This document shows positions 1 through 12,772 of a stretch of DNA of 64,000 bases, piece by piece. The notes under the pieces were generated by a model that searched no databases, was not told where the DNA came from, and saw only the letters and a list, made by a program, of their open reading frames with translations. A program made the translations under genes and the position numbers. Origin of the DNA: Carya illinoinensis. Taxonomy: Eukaryota; Streptophyta; Magnoliopsida; Fagales; Juglandaceae. Within the stretch, counting starts at the first letter, position 1; each line of letters opens with the position of its first letter. The stretch covers positions 26,697,501-26,761,500 of the forward strand of contig NC_056760.1 of the NCBI RefSeq assembly GCF_018687715.1. The letters run 5' to 3'.

Positions 1-110
1 TGTTGCATGAACTCCGTCATCTGCCTTATCGCCTCGGCTAAGGAGTCATCTCTGGAGGTATTGTCTTGCGGTTCCTGAGTAATTTTCCTTGGTCTTCCTG
101 GTCTTCCCAT
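1..110 (-). CDS. Start of gypsy gag polyprotein (partial, runs off left edge)
   Basis: On the minus strand an ATG at 110-108 opens a frame that stays open for 36 codons to the window edge and begins MGRPGRPRKITQEPQD. It lies downstream (element sense) of an LTR and a tRNA-Met primer site, where gag begins in plant Ty3/gypsy elements. A basic MGRPRK-like start followed by an acidic stretch is common in such gag proteins; that is family knowledge. Only the N-terminus is visible, so capsid and zinc-knuckle domains cannot be checked. I infer a gypsy-type gag. Confidence 0.6.
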   Translation of the reverse strand, partial: MGRPGRPRKITQEPQDNTSRDDSLAEAIRQMTEFMQ

Positions 111-370
111 TTTCCTGACACAACACCACACTTGACCCTCCTTTAAGAAAACAAATAAAACCATCATAAAACCAACAAAAACAAAACAACACAACACAAC
201 AAGAAACAAAAGAAACCGGCATGTTAAAACATAACTAAATAAATAAAACAAACAAACAAGCTCAAACAAATAAACAAATAAAACAACTATACTTAACATA
301 ATTTTTAAAACACAACTTTAAAACATTCTGGTACTACCTACGGGACATGTGGTTTTACCCAGAGCCAAAC

Positions 371-385
371 GGCTCTGATACCACC
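371..385 (-). promoter_or_regulatory. Primer binding site (initiator tRNA-Met type)
   Basis: The minus strand reads GGTGGTATCAGAGCC directly after the LTR end ...GCGTCACA. TGGTATCAGAGCC is the usual plant retrotransposon primer site complementary to the 3' end of initiator tRNA-Met. It fixes the element orientation as minus. Confidence 0.85.
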
Positions 386-2648
386 TGTGACGCCCCCAAA
401 TCCCCACGCCCAAACACGGGGAAATCGAGACGTCCGGATGGTGACAACCCGGACCACCATCCTAACGACGTGTGCCAAGTGTGTACAAGAGCGACAAAGT
501 GCACAAGACAAACGCAGCGGAAAGCAAGTCAATAATTAAGTACCAGAATTTTTTTTTTCTTAAAGTAATACAAACTGTTTAAAACATACTTAAATAAAAT
601 ATTACAAAAACACCAATACAGATAAAGTACAGCATCAGCAACCCGGCGGAGCCGCATCCTCGGGCTCAGCCTCCTCCTCCTCTTCCTCGAACTCTGCACC
701 AAAAACTACGGAACCAAGAAAGGTTCCGCAGGTAAGTATGACCCAAACACTACCAGATGAAAATACATATAACCCAAACAACAAGAAAGCAAGATCAAAC
801 AAACACACACCCCGCAACACATATATTTTACCACGCACGCCAAAACCCGTAAGGCCCACCAACCTCCATAAAGCCAAACCTCGCCATTATCCCCGATAAT
901 GGCCCAAACCACCATTTTCCCAGAAAATGGATCATAACCGAAAAACCATACCACAACCCGCTCCGTATGCACCATGATCTCCCCTAGGGATCATCCGCAC
1001 ACCCTGGCTCAGTGCCACACCGTAGAGAACGGCTACGCGTGCGACACCTAAACGAGCGATGCCCAGACTCGTGCCATGCACGTACCGGGCCGGGCCATCC
1101 TCTAGCCCTCGCCAGCGAAGGGCCACGGGATCGGTGAATAGAGCGATGCCTAGACTCGTGCTCCGCACGTACCGGGCTAGACCCATCCTCTAATTTCCGC
1201 TCCCGGAGTCAGTGAGTAGAGCGATGCCTAGACTCGTGCTCAGCACGTACCGGGCTAGACCCATCCTCTAATACTACTCCGTCATCGCGCAGGGCCTCAG
1301 AATCGGTGAATAGAGCGATGCCTAGACTCGTGCTCCGCACGTACCGGGCTAGACCCATCCTCTAGTACCGAACATCGTCAGCGCCCAGACGACTACTCAG
1401 GGGATGTCACTCAGTATTGACCGCTCCCGAGTGACCAGAGGAGCTCCACCGTGATAATAACCCATCACGGCTTGGGCTCGTGAGACACACGCACCCAAAC
1501 GCCAAAACGCCGATAAACATGATGCACATGCACGCGATATGCAATGCACACAAATAAAATGCAACGCACACCACACGGCCCAATCGAAACAACCAATAAC
1601 AACCAACCAAACAAACACTCCGTCCTCAATCCATCCGACCCCCGAAACTCCTCGGACTCAGTCCGGAATCAACAACCAACAACAAACAATTAAATAAATA
1701 ATTAAATAAATAAATCAATTGAATGAGCAATATATATTAAAATCTGAAAATAGGGTTTGGAAAATACTTACAGCGCTATACGGTATTTTTAGAAAGCTCA
1801 CGACGTTGCAAACGGCGGAAAAACAGCAACGTCACAGTGAAAATTCACTGTGGCCGTGGGTCCGAAAAACCCACTTTTGAACGGGGACAAACTAGGACAC
1901 GAGATTGATAGGGTATAGTCTAGAGGTGGTTGTGAAGCTATAGGAAGTGACGGACGGCCGTGGGTGGCGGCGGAATGGCCGGAAATGGCCGAAAATGGCA
2001 AATCGGAAAACAAGCTCGTGGGAGCTGCTCCGGTGGTCGATGGAGGCCGGAAATGGGTGGGTTAGGACGGCAAGAGGTCGGTGATGAAGTGGTGAAGAAA
2101 TGGTGGCCGGAGGTGGAGCGACGGCGGCGGATCGGAGTGAAATCCGTGCGCCCTTTGGAAGCTTTTTCCGGCCAAATGGCCGGCCGGTTGGGGGTGGTTT
2201 TCGGTGGGGAGGTGCACCGGAGGGAGGGGGAGAAAATGGGACCGGTGGGAGGTCGGGAGGTGGCCGGACGGCGCTGGGCCGGAGGAGAGAGAGAGACAAC
2301 GCGGGAGAGGGAGGGAAGAGAGAGAGAGCACGGGGGGGGAAGGGGGAGCCGGTCGGGGAGAGAGAAAGGGAGGGAAAAAAAAAGGAAAAAGAAAAAGAAA
2401 AAAGAGAGGAAAAAGGAAAAAGATGTATGGAAAAGATGAGGTCCAAACCTCATTCCGGAAAGCAAAACTAACCCGCCAAAAAGATTAAAAAACCGCAAAA
2501 CAACTAAATAAAACACAACATCAAATAAAATAAATTAAATTAAAAACCAACTTTAAAAACGCAAATAAATTAAAATAAATAGCTAATATATTAATTAAAA
2601 TAAAAACAATTATTTCAGCGAAAATACACTAAAAAACGGGTCATCACA
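386..2648 (-). mobile_element. 5' LTR of a minus-strand Ty3/gypsy element (2.26 kb)
   Basis: The block starts TGTGACGCCCCC and ends GGGTCATCACA, so it has TG...CA ends, and its 386 end abuts the primer site. In element sense it is the 5' LTR; the partner LTR is beyond the left edge. The flank after 2648 begins ATGTA, which would be one copy of a 5-bp target duplication. It has a GC-rich segment at about 1940-2440 (purine-rich on the plus strand) and a minisatellite at 1054-1365. Open frames in the GC-rich part overlap on both strands and look like composition artefacts. LTR lineage is not assigned. Confidence 0.8.
1054..1365. repeat. Four-copy tandem repeat inside the LTR
   Basis: A conserved block of about 52 bp starting GAGCGATGCC and ending CCCATCCTCTA recurs at 1054, 1141, 1219 and 1313, separated by variable spacers (starts 87, 78 and 94 bp apart). 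The first copy differs most. It lies upstream of the GC-rich LTR segment. Confidence 0.9.
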
Positions 2649-2734
2649 ATGTAATTCAGATTAGATGAGAAGAAATATTTTCAATAGTAGTGAAATTTTT
2701 TAGTTAAGATGAGATGAGATGATCTGTAAAAGAG

Positions 2735-3103
2735 TGTGTGTTTGGATAGTGAGATGAGATAAAATAGTTTTTACTTTTTAGGATTTGATAAAGGGGTGTG
2801 TCTCACTGTTTGGATAGCAACCATAAGCTTACTATTTTACACTGTTCACTTACTATTATTCACTGTTCATTAATGTTTTGCACTATTCACATACTGTTTC
2901 TATCGGTTTGCACTTTTCATTTAAGATTTTTTTTTTTAAATTGTTTATTTCACTCTTTACTATTTATATCAGGGGATGTTTTCAAAACTTAAAACTGAAA
3001 TACAAATAATGAAATGCCGTTTGGATAGGTAGCGTCTCAGTGCCGTACTGAGACGCTAAATAAGATGTATCTCATATGATCTGAGCATCCAAACTGGCCC
3101 TAA
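2735..3103. mobile_element. MITE-like element with degenerate inverted ends
   Basis: The left end GTTTGGATAGTGAGATGAGAT is roughly inverted at the right end ATCTCATATGATCTGAGCATCCAAAC. The interior is AT-rich and noncoding, with repeated CACTGTTCA/CACTATTCAC words. Similar GTTTGGA...GAGATGA ends occur elsewhere in the window (16933, 14880). Ends are approximate and no clean target duplication was seen. Confidence 0.55.
3031..3057. repeat. Perfect 11-bp hairpin in the MITE
   Basis: AGCGTCTCAGT, loop GCCGT, ACTGAGACGCT: a perfect 11-bp stem with a 5-nt loop, close to the right MITE end. Confidence 0.9.
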
Positions 3104-4381
3104 ATAATTTCATTGTATATATGGTCAATGGTAATCCCTTAAATGAAAAATACATAATTAACTTATATAACTATTATATAAATAATATATTATATATAAT
3201 ATTTAAAAATATATATATATATTTATATATGTTCAGTTAGTCTCGGTCCAATCTAGTCTAAAAAATCACACCTTGAGAATGACCAACAAGACTATCGATC
3301 CGATCCAGTTTGGTTGTCGGTTTAATCAATTGTTTCGGTTTGGACCAATAGCCTTACAGCCCTAGACAAGAGAGAATTGGGGAGGAGAGAGTGAGCGCCA
3401 GTGTAATGTAAGAAACGGGTGAGAGAGAAAAATGAAAGTAAAAGGCAAGGAAAGAAAGGTGTCAAGCAAAGAAAGAAAATAGAACATCCGTGAGAATGGG
3501 CGAGGTACGAAAAGTTGAATGCGGGACAATGAGCAAGGAGAAAAAAGAGAGAAATTCGAACAACTGTTAAAATTTACTGATCAATGTAAGTGGAAACTGT
3601 CTCAGTCCTATAAACAAGCCTGTGGAGTATTTCTTCATTATCTGTTATTATATTATGGATCAGACTAACCATTTACTGTTGATTTTGTTTTGGATTCAAG
3701 ACTAATTGTTGAAATATTAATTATTTCCATGATGTTAATTAATTGTACAAATGCTAATTTTTGAATAACAAAAAATAGTAAAAATTGGCAAACTTGTATC
3801 TCTTCTTCATTATGTACTTGGTTGAGAGGCTTATCTAAGGGATTTGCCTAACTTTACATTCATCACAAAGCCTACGGTCAGTCCTGATAAGTTTTGATGC
3901 GCATCAGTTAATAACAACCCGTGTTTAGGCTTATAGAGTCTAGAAGACAGAATCCACGGATCACCGATGCAATCATGATTTGACCATTACTGGTTACGAA
4001 GCAACTTGGGTTTTGAGAATGAGGAACCCTTTAACACCATATAAATTACTTAGGATAATTACACTTACACCCTGAACCTACAATCCCTTTCACAATATTG
4101 GATTCTGATGCATGTACGTTAATTCATCCGATATTTCAATTATAATGCGTGATTATAGACCATTTTGTATTGAGGTATGAACATGGAATGGAAATGCAGT
4201 GTACCCGGGCGTATGAAAATGAACTGAATGATAAAATTCATCATCAAGAACAAAGCGTATTCATACATATACTTACAAGCATGGAAGCCAAAAGCAACGA
4301 GTTTGATATTACATAAAACATGACATTCCAACAGAATAGTTGACATGCAAGGATGCCGCCATCTTTTGTTGGGTTATTACC
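3104..4381. other. Intergenic, no gene seen
   Basis: AT-rich DNA with a TA-rich stretch near 3165-3235 and a GA-rich stretch near 3365-3560. No conserved coding frame was recognised. The 3'UTR of the downstream minus-strand hydrolase gene probably ends at the right edge of this region. Confidence 0.5.
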
Positions 4382-4387
4382 TTTATT
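4382..4387 (-). terminator. Candidate polyadenylation signal (AATAAA)
   Basis: Plus-strand TTTATT gives AATAAA on the minus strand, 43 bp beyond the hydrolase stop codon. Placement fits a plant near-upstream element, but AATAAA is frequent in AT-rich DNA. Confidence 0.35.
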
Positions 4388-4429
4388 TCTCAAAAGTATA
4401 GTACTTGATATTCATCATCAGTTAATATT

Positions 4430-7400
4430 TTAGAAAGATGATCTAGAGAAAGAATCAGTTCTTGCGGTTTTGATGTTGCTAGATCCTTTCAATAGATCAA
4501 ATGCAGTGAGAGAATATGGAAGGAGTACGACATCCATGTCCTTGCCAGCATTTTCAAGTGGACTCTGGGTCGGTTTGACCTGGATACATACAATGGAAGA
4601 CAAAAAGTATTATTTAGAGCTATATGTTATTTCTGTCAATCTTACCATTCAAGAGAGAATGTTCTTTCCCCTTTGTCAATTTTTCTTCTCCTCTTTGTTT
4701 CTGTAATTTTTTGTTACTAGTAGATTGTGGGGATCATCAAACCATGTATAGGCCAAAGAGATATGATCCTATATAGATATTACATTGGCAATAAGATATG
4801 AATAGCTGAATGCAGCTAAATGGTCACTATTTAATTAGTGGCTAATTAAAATCCTAATGGATTTTTGCCCAACTTTGGCTCTGTATGGGTAAAGATGGTA
4901 GAGAAATCTACCCACCGCCCCAACAGCACTAGGATTTTGTCTTGGTCAATGAATATTCACTTCATAACCATAAATTGAGAATGTCTGAAGATCACTTTTA
5001 CTTTAAGGCAATGAAAATGAAGACAATCTAAAAAGTTACCTACAAAATAGCATGTAAGCATATCTGAATACCTGGAGAAGCCCCCAAACAATTCAGAAGA
5101 CATGTTTTCTAATCTACTGAAAAAGCGATTCCTGAATTACCTTCTCTGGCTCGTTGAAGGAATTCTCATCCATCAGATTACCAGAGGTGAGTTCAGTCTT
5201 GTTCGACCCGGATAACTGTATGGAGTTCGGCTCCAATCCGTCAACACTTATCTTGAGATTAACTGTGTCATTCCCAAAGTTCACAATCTGCAAAACGAAA
5301 AAAAAAAAAAAAAAAACCTCAAATTAATAGCAGTGCCACATAGATAGAAAAGCCATATTCCATTCAATTCCAAAAGCGTGTGATGCAGCTATCAAATTCA
5401 AAATAACTAAAGAGCTAGAAAAACCATTTCTCTGCCATTATCAACCACATGTATGCAATAAGACAAGATATTTGTGTACACAAGTAACCGGATAATACGC
5501 CTGAACAAATTAAAATCTGGGAAGATGTTTGAATTAGAAGGTGCTGGAAAATGGGGGTAGGAAGCATTGCGGTATAAAAATAGTAAGGTCAATTATGAGG
5601 AAGCAAACCTTTATTCTTAGGTAACTCTTGCCATCATCCGTATTATTCCACATAATTGCAGATGCAATGAGGAAAGTGGATGTATTTGTTGGGAGTGTTG
5701 AATTAAGAAAAGTTGCTGAACTAGACTCCCTGAAAAACTGTTGCGCCCAGTAGCTTGGTGTTCCATATAGCTGTGAAGAGTTAAAGACAACTGCATCTGG
5801 ACTCGCCCTTAATAGAAAGTTTTTCAATCTCAGTATAAAAATTATATTAGGTGGAATTTTCACTTTCAAAGTAAAATATATGGAAAATTATTTCATGATA
5901 AAATTTTGAGAGAAATTACCTCCTGTCATTGTCATTCACAAAAAGTGATGCGTGGCTTGCCATGCTAACTACATCACTGCATTGAAGAAAGAAATGGAAG
6001 CCCTTAGCAGCTATTCTTTCTGATTGGTGTTAAAAATTTTACAAATATAGAAGCTAATTAATTGCAAAAGAAATTGAAGATCAAGATCCTTAATTTATGC
6101 ACACAAACGCATCTGACTCAAGGATTTAGGGATGTTTGAGAGACCTAGCATTGTCAATTTCGAAAAATTTATGCAAATCAAAGCAGTTTATATACCCTAC
6201 TTAGTATTAATTTGTTAAACTAAATGGGTATAGGTTTCCATTTTACGTTTTTTCCCTTTCTTATATACTTTTACCATTTGCTTTCTTTTTCACTAAACTA
6301 GAGACCTGATTAGAAGCTAATATTTTCATTGTTCTGCAGCTTGTACATATCGCACACATCTCCTTGGCATGAATTTATAACTACATAAAGGCTCAGGCTC
6401 AAATCACTAGCTTGGTTGGCAAAGCATGAACAGACACAGAAGAGGAAAGGCCAAACACTGTGTTTGGCCTAATGGCAAGAACCCCTACAAAATGTGGGCT
6501 CCACATCGGATGTATTCATAATGGTTCTTCACCCAGCACTCCTATCTGGTTGTGCAGGGGAGCCTTTTGGATTCCCACTTTCCTCAACAAAAGGAAAAGC
6601 AAACGACAGTAATAGCAGCGATGGGAAAGGCCAATAACCAGCGAGGTAGTAGATTTCTAAAAGGACCTTACAAAACATCTTTACAAACTGATGTAACTCA
6701 ATGTAAGATATCAGATCTACTTCACAGTAAAAAGAGCTTTACAATCTAACATACTAAATCAAGCCACATCAATTTTTTGGTATACTTTTGTAGAATATCT
6801 TTTAAACCACTCATTTCTCATAATGAGCCAACCGTGTGTGCCTTCATTAGGAGAGGGGGTCCCCGCCATACACCATTGTTTGAAGCCATATCATCCATTA
6901 ATTTGCAGCTATCATTTTTATATCACACCCTCTACACTATCACACCAATCTATTGTCTTTTGGGTGGCACCCTTTGTTTAAATCAAATAACTCTTTTGTT
7001 AGCAGATGCCTTTGTTGCACACGATCAGACCATCTTACATGACATCATTCTTGCTACTAAAGCTTTAGGATGGGCTTTTATTTCCCTTTTAACCAAAAAC
7101 TTGATATGTTCAATATTATAGAGTAAAAATGTTGAAGGAAACTTGGGGGAAAATGAAGAAAGGTCCATGCATAGAGAAGATAAATTAGGAAAATATACGG
7201 AACATTTTGAAGGAGACCTCAAGGAGAATATAAAATGCAAACAAGTTCATTATTTTTGTTTTGATAGGTAAACAAAATTTTATTGATCATGAGAAGCAAA
7301 AAAGTTCATTATTAATGTCATTTCTCTAAGAAAAATAATTTATTTACATTAATTTGCCTTATTTACATCCCCATATAAGACAATGGATTTCTTATCATAG

Positions 7401-10400
7401 TTAATGTTCCCCCTTATTTTCATTTTACCACAAAAACTATCAAGGTATTGACCATTCAAAATCTCGCTCCATCGTATATCAAAGTGGCCTATTCTCAATA
7501 TTTGAGTACAATTAAGTTAATAAGATTAAGAACTGTTTGCTATTAATGAATGGGAATAACATATTCAGGTGACAATAAGCTTGCAAAACTTGTATTGCCT
7601 GTGGTGCAGTTCGTGAGTACATCATATGTGTCGCCATTTTTAACTAGAAATTACCTCTTCCATGATCAAGATGAATCTATTTGTAGCTTAATCAGATCAC
7701 CACTAGCTATGGACTATAAGTTTGCAAGTCATTAGCAATTATAACATCAGTGGATACTGGGCTAATCTTGTTAAACACATCTGAATCATGTTCTTAATGA
7801 CTTCAGAGCTACATACAATTCATGTCAGGAGATATTTACGAACTCACATAAAAAGATATGCCCAGGGAATAAATGTTCATATGAGAAAATAAACATTTTT
7901 TTAATAATAATGCACATGTTTAATTGGCTTTTAGAACACAATTCTAACTTTAGATTAAGCAAACAACTAGGGAAAACTCAGCATCTTCCGATCATGATTC
8001 CCTCCCCTAAAGAACGCTTTGGAGGAAAATTGAATCGTCAAAGTTGGGCTGAATTGAAATAATTGCAAGCACAACTTCACAGTAAGCAAGTTCAAAAATT
8101 AAATCAAACCTGTTCTTTTCAATTCCAATAAGGAATGCAGCCTCGGCCAGTGCTGCTAAAAGAGTTCCTTTGCCAGCATCTTTCCCAGTTACAACATACT
8201 CACTTACAAAAGCCTGATACATATCAATGGAAACCCTTTAAGCATTTGATCAAATGCATATATTATATAATACAAGGAAACCATCACACCTTTGGACCGT
8301 CACGTGATGCAGAATCGAACTGATGAGCCTTCGAAAACATGTCCTTGGCAGATGTATTAACCTAACCAAAACACTAGAGTTAGACGATTTTGTCCCTCGT
8401 GGCCCAACAAAGGAAAAAAGGCATTCATATCATAAGACATAAAAAGATCATTGAAATGGCTCCATTGACATATCAATACAAGAAATGAAGATGAGAATTT
8501 TACATGATAATCATACAAATCCGCAGGGTGATTTTGAGAAAACTTGTCACAATTTGTGATAATTTTGATGTCTGGATAAGCCTTCTTTATGGCATCATGG
8601 AACTTGAGGTAATTTCCTGGTCAATGAACAATAAAAGAATAAACAAAAGAAGACAAAGAGTAAAGTCATAAATCAGATGCATCACTCAGAATCTGTATTG
8701 CAGTGACAATTTGTTTTTTCTTCTGAATCCTCTGGTTTCTAAATTTTTTTTTGGAAGGAATAATGGTTATTGCAACAACTAAATTATAGCACACATGCAG
8801 TCAGTCAAAATAAGCAAGCAGTACAATTCACAACCCACTTGGAAACCATAGTTAAAAGTGTTTTTCTGGAAGCACTCAGTTTTTGGTGCGCATAAGTACA
8901 AAGGAAAAACAAATACATCCATCTAGCATTTCAAGAATTCAGGTGCCATATCTTCCCATGGCTAACTTTCCAGTGAGGCAAGTAAAATATGAAAACAACT
9001 ACATTAAATGATGAGAGGTTTTAAAGGTGATGTGTTGCTAACAGAAGCTTAAATGACAAGAGAGAAACTTCATTCAAAAAAATGCTTTTACAGGAATGAA
9101 GCATCGTGGAGGGAAAGAAAGCTGAAATGAAACCATTCTATTTGTTAAATAATAACTAAGAAAATAATAATATAGCATCAAAACATAAATGGAAACCTTG
9201 ATAATTCTTTTTCCCGCAATCCTCATTCCCAAGTGCAACATGTCTCAAGTCAAAAGGTTTTGGATGTCCCATTGCAGCTCGCATAGAACCCCATGTAGAG
9301 TAAGAATCACCTCTAGCAAACTCAATACTATCGAGGGCTTCCTGTAATCAAGTCATTTATCATCAAAGAATAAAAATATTGACATTTTAGCACCAAAAAG
9401 TGAGGCTGAGTTGTACAGAACATGAATTGATCTATGAAACTCTGTTATGGTAAAGGGTGATTGAGTATCAACTTGATCAACTTAATGTAACAGGAAACAA
9501 AAATCTCACATACTTGCACAAAAGGCCTGATGTTGGAAGTACTAACTTGATCATTATGACTAATACCTGTACAATTGTTTGATTAGATACAGTAACAAAA
9601 CATATATTATTCAATTGCTAGATTTAAGATTGAAAGAAAAAAAAGTTAGAATCACAAGCACTGGAGAAGTACCATTATTTAACACCCATACTGGCAATGC
9701 ACCTAGGTCCTCTGTTAGCTGCAGAAAAGAAAAAATCATGTATTAAAAATCTGCTCAAGAATCCTATAATGGAACATTCTCAGGTGATTAGCAATGCTAA
9801 CACTCCACGCCCAAAATTAATGAAAATGCCTACTTGGAGAAACTCAAAGTAACCAAGTCCATCATCTGTCCAGTACATCCAAACATCACCAAAGTGCCCT
9901 GGTCTCTCCTGCCAGCGTCCAATGGTTGCTTTCCAATGAAATGCATTTTTTAACCATTCACCTTCAACAAAGCAGCCACCTGATGCAACAAAATTTGGAG
10001 GGCAAACATCATTAGTTGGTTAGTAACTTCTTAGGAATAAAACAATATTTATGTAATAACAATGAAACTATTATGTCAACCCTTGCTCAGTCAATTAACA
10101 AACAGAACAAACCTGATGTACATGCCAAAATTTACAGCACCTTTATAACCATTTTGAAGCTGCTGTTTCTTTATTGATGGGGCGCAGTTGGAGGTAGTGT
10201 TGGGAACAAATATATAGAGGATAGAATATGACCGATCCAAAGGTTTCATGAGTGTCTTGCTCATTTTCTCACGGAAGTTCTTGGACAAATTTATGATTAA
10301 TATTGGAAAAGCAATCAAATGTATGAAGAAAAACAAAAATGGGGAAGAACACAGTATAACAAATAAATAATAACAACAGCTTTAGATTGAAAGTTGCGAG

Positions 10401-12741
10401 CATCTATAAAACTTAAGAAAGACTTCAAAGAGGCAAAAAAAAAAAGGGTGAACTAAGACCCGTCGAACAAAACTGCATGAAATGTCACTTGAGTTCACTC
10501 ATGGATTCTCCACACCATCAAAAGCACTCCTACTAAGTAATATACCATATAGTCTTGGATCAAGAAGAGAAAATGTTGATAAAAACAAGGATTAAAAAAC
10601 AATGAATGACCATTTGCCTAAAGGGAAGATGTAGATAAAGTATTATGGAAATATAAGCTTCAGCATCACAATATTACTCTCAGAAGCCTGTATAATGCAG
10701 TCTAAATGTTCCTAAGAATAACTAATACAATCTGAATTGAGAATTCTCAACACATACAATTTATGCTTGTTAAGATATAATATAAATTATAGAATCTACC
10801 TCTCCCCATTAGCTTAACCTTTTGGGATAAGTAGTAACTTCATATGGTATTGGAGTAGAAGTCCTGGGTTCGAACCCTGACTCTGCACACATTGGGCCAC
10901 CCATTTAGGGAAATTCTGGCCCATGCGTGAGAGGGCGTGTTAAAATATAAAATAAATAATCAAATCTACCTCTTCCTATCAGCTTAAGCTTTTGAGACAA
11001 GTAATGAATTCACAATGCTCACCTGGAAATCTGATAAATTTTGGTTTGAGTTCTGCCAGCATTTCAGCAAGCTCACTTCGGAAACCATGTTCCTGTGCCA
11101 AGACAGATTTTGTTGAAGACTAACAAGACCTAAAAGGAATGCATGTACCAAGCCATAACAAGAGACTCTCGGTGAGCATTAGGGTAATGCAGCAGATAAT
11201 TAACACTTGCACTGACTGCAAGAGACTTGTTACATTCTGAAAAGACAGATGTTGGAAACAATTTCATTTGTGTAGGATTTCCATTTTCGTAAATTATCAG
11301 ACTACCCTATTCCAAATATTCTTGTTTTTAGCAAGGAGTAGACAGTCAAGAAGTCGAGATCATGCCAGATGACTTCACCATAAATTCCATATCCAGATTA
11401 ATGATTGATTATCGAGTCAAGGGGGTCGTAAATGAAGAACGAATCATCTTAAACCATCTTATATTCAAAAAAAATTCTTAATGTATATATTTTCAGAATC
11501 AAGATTTACATACTATAAGATGCATGCCATGCATCAGGCATAATAAACACTAGGGTACGTGTATAAACTCCACTTCATGGTATGGGATATGGATAATGGG
11601 AAGAAAAGGATAGCTCACATGCAAAATCCATCGACACCGCATCACATAAGATGGACAGTAAATTCACTGATTATCCCTCAAGAAGGCATTCAAATGCATT
11701 CATTAATAAACTTCTATCATAACCGTTTTACGTGTACATGAATAATCTATCTTATATATGTAAATAAACCACAGTTTGAGTGCATGCATACCTCACGTAA
11801 CGACCATACATGACTTCAGAAAGAAAAAAATACCTTATATGTATCCACGGGCATAGCTGACACTTGGTCAAACCAAATGACTCCTTTACTGGTTGTAGTC
11901 AATTGAAGTCTTGAATTAGGATTTGTGGCGTTGGCTTCCAACTGGAACTCCATCTTTGTCCAATTTGAGACTTCAGAAGCAGAAGCTCTGAGTTGCAGTC
12001 AAATGTATTTCAAAGGATGCATGAGCACTGTTTGTTTAGATAATATTTACAGAACACTGAAAGAATGTACAAATGGTGCTCACATTATGTCATGAGTTGC
12101 CAGTGTCTCCAAGCCATTTGGGCCCGTCAATGAGACAGATACATTAATTGCTCCTAATGAACGAACATACAGAACCACTTTGTATTTCTTTCCTTTCACA
12201 ATATTCTGAAAGAATAAAAAAAATAAAAAAAATAAAAAAAAAAGAAAAGAAAGAGTGAGTTTGTCACAAATCGGAAATTTGAAAGAACAACTTAGTGTCA
12301 AATGGATTCAATGATCCTTTCAGAGGATTTTCTCCCATTTTATAGAACAAATTTACATGGCTATATACTGTCTATTTTGAACGGGAATACCACCTAACAT
12401 ATGATTCCTTCAATTACGTCTGATGCTTGACAGCACTGTGTGTAGCACCACCTAACATGTGAGGCCCTAAATTACGCCTGATATTTAGCAGTATCATGTG
12501 TAGCCTATAATCTAAAATACTACAACTATACAATATTACAAATAAGGAGAGGACTGCTGTATGTTGACACTTAGCAGAATTATAATGATGCAGGATGTAG
12601 CATCTTGTTGCCTAGGCACCTAAAAATCCTAAAACCCACATGGACGGTAAACTGTGTTCTAACATTCAAGATTTTCTCCAAAAAATAAAAATTACGTTCC
12701 CTGCACACGGGATTCAAGGTTTCCACTATTCAAGATAAGGT

Positions 12742-12772
<31 letters not shown>

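Noticed and set aside
1892..2516. Long overlapping open frames on both strands in the left LTR (up to 192 codons)
   Set aside because: They lie in GC- and purine-rich LTR sequence, overlap on both strands, give Ser/Pro/Phe- or Gly/Arg/Glu-rich products without any domain, and have no splice or start context.
6777..7121. 114-codon frame in intron 13
   Set aside because: It lies antisense inside a hydrolase intron, resembles no family I know, and has no promoter or conserved motif.
10867..10877. GGTTCGAACCC, a tRNA B-box-like word suggesting a SINE or tRNA gene
   Set aside because: No acceptor stem, D-arm or anticodon arm pairs around it, and it lies in the interior of a clear TRIM with LTRs, primer site and target duplication.
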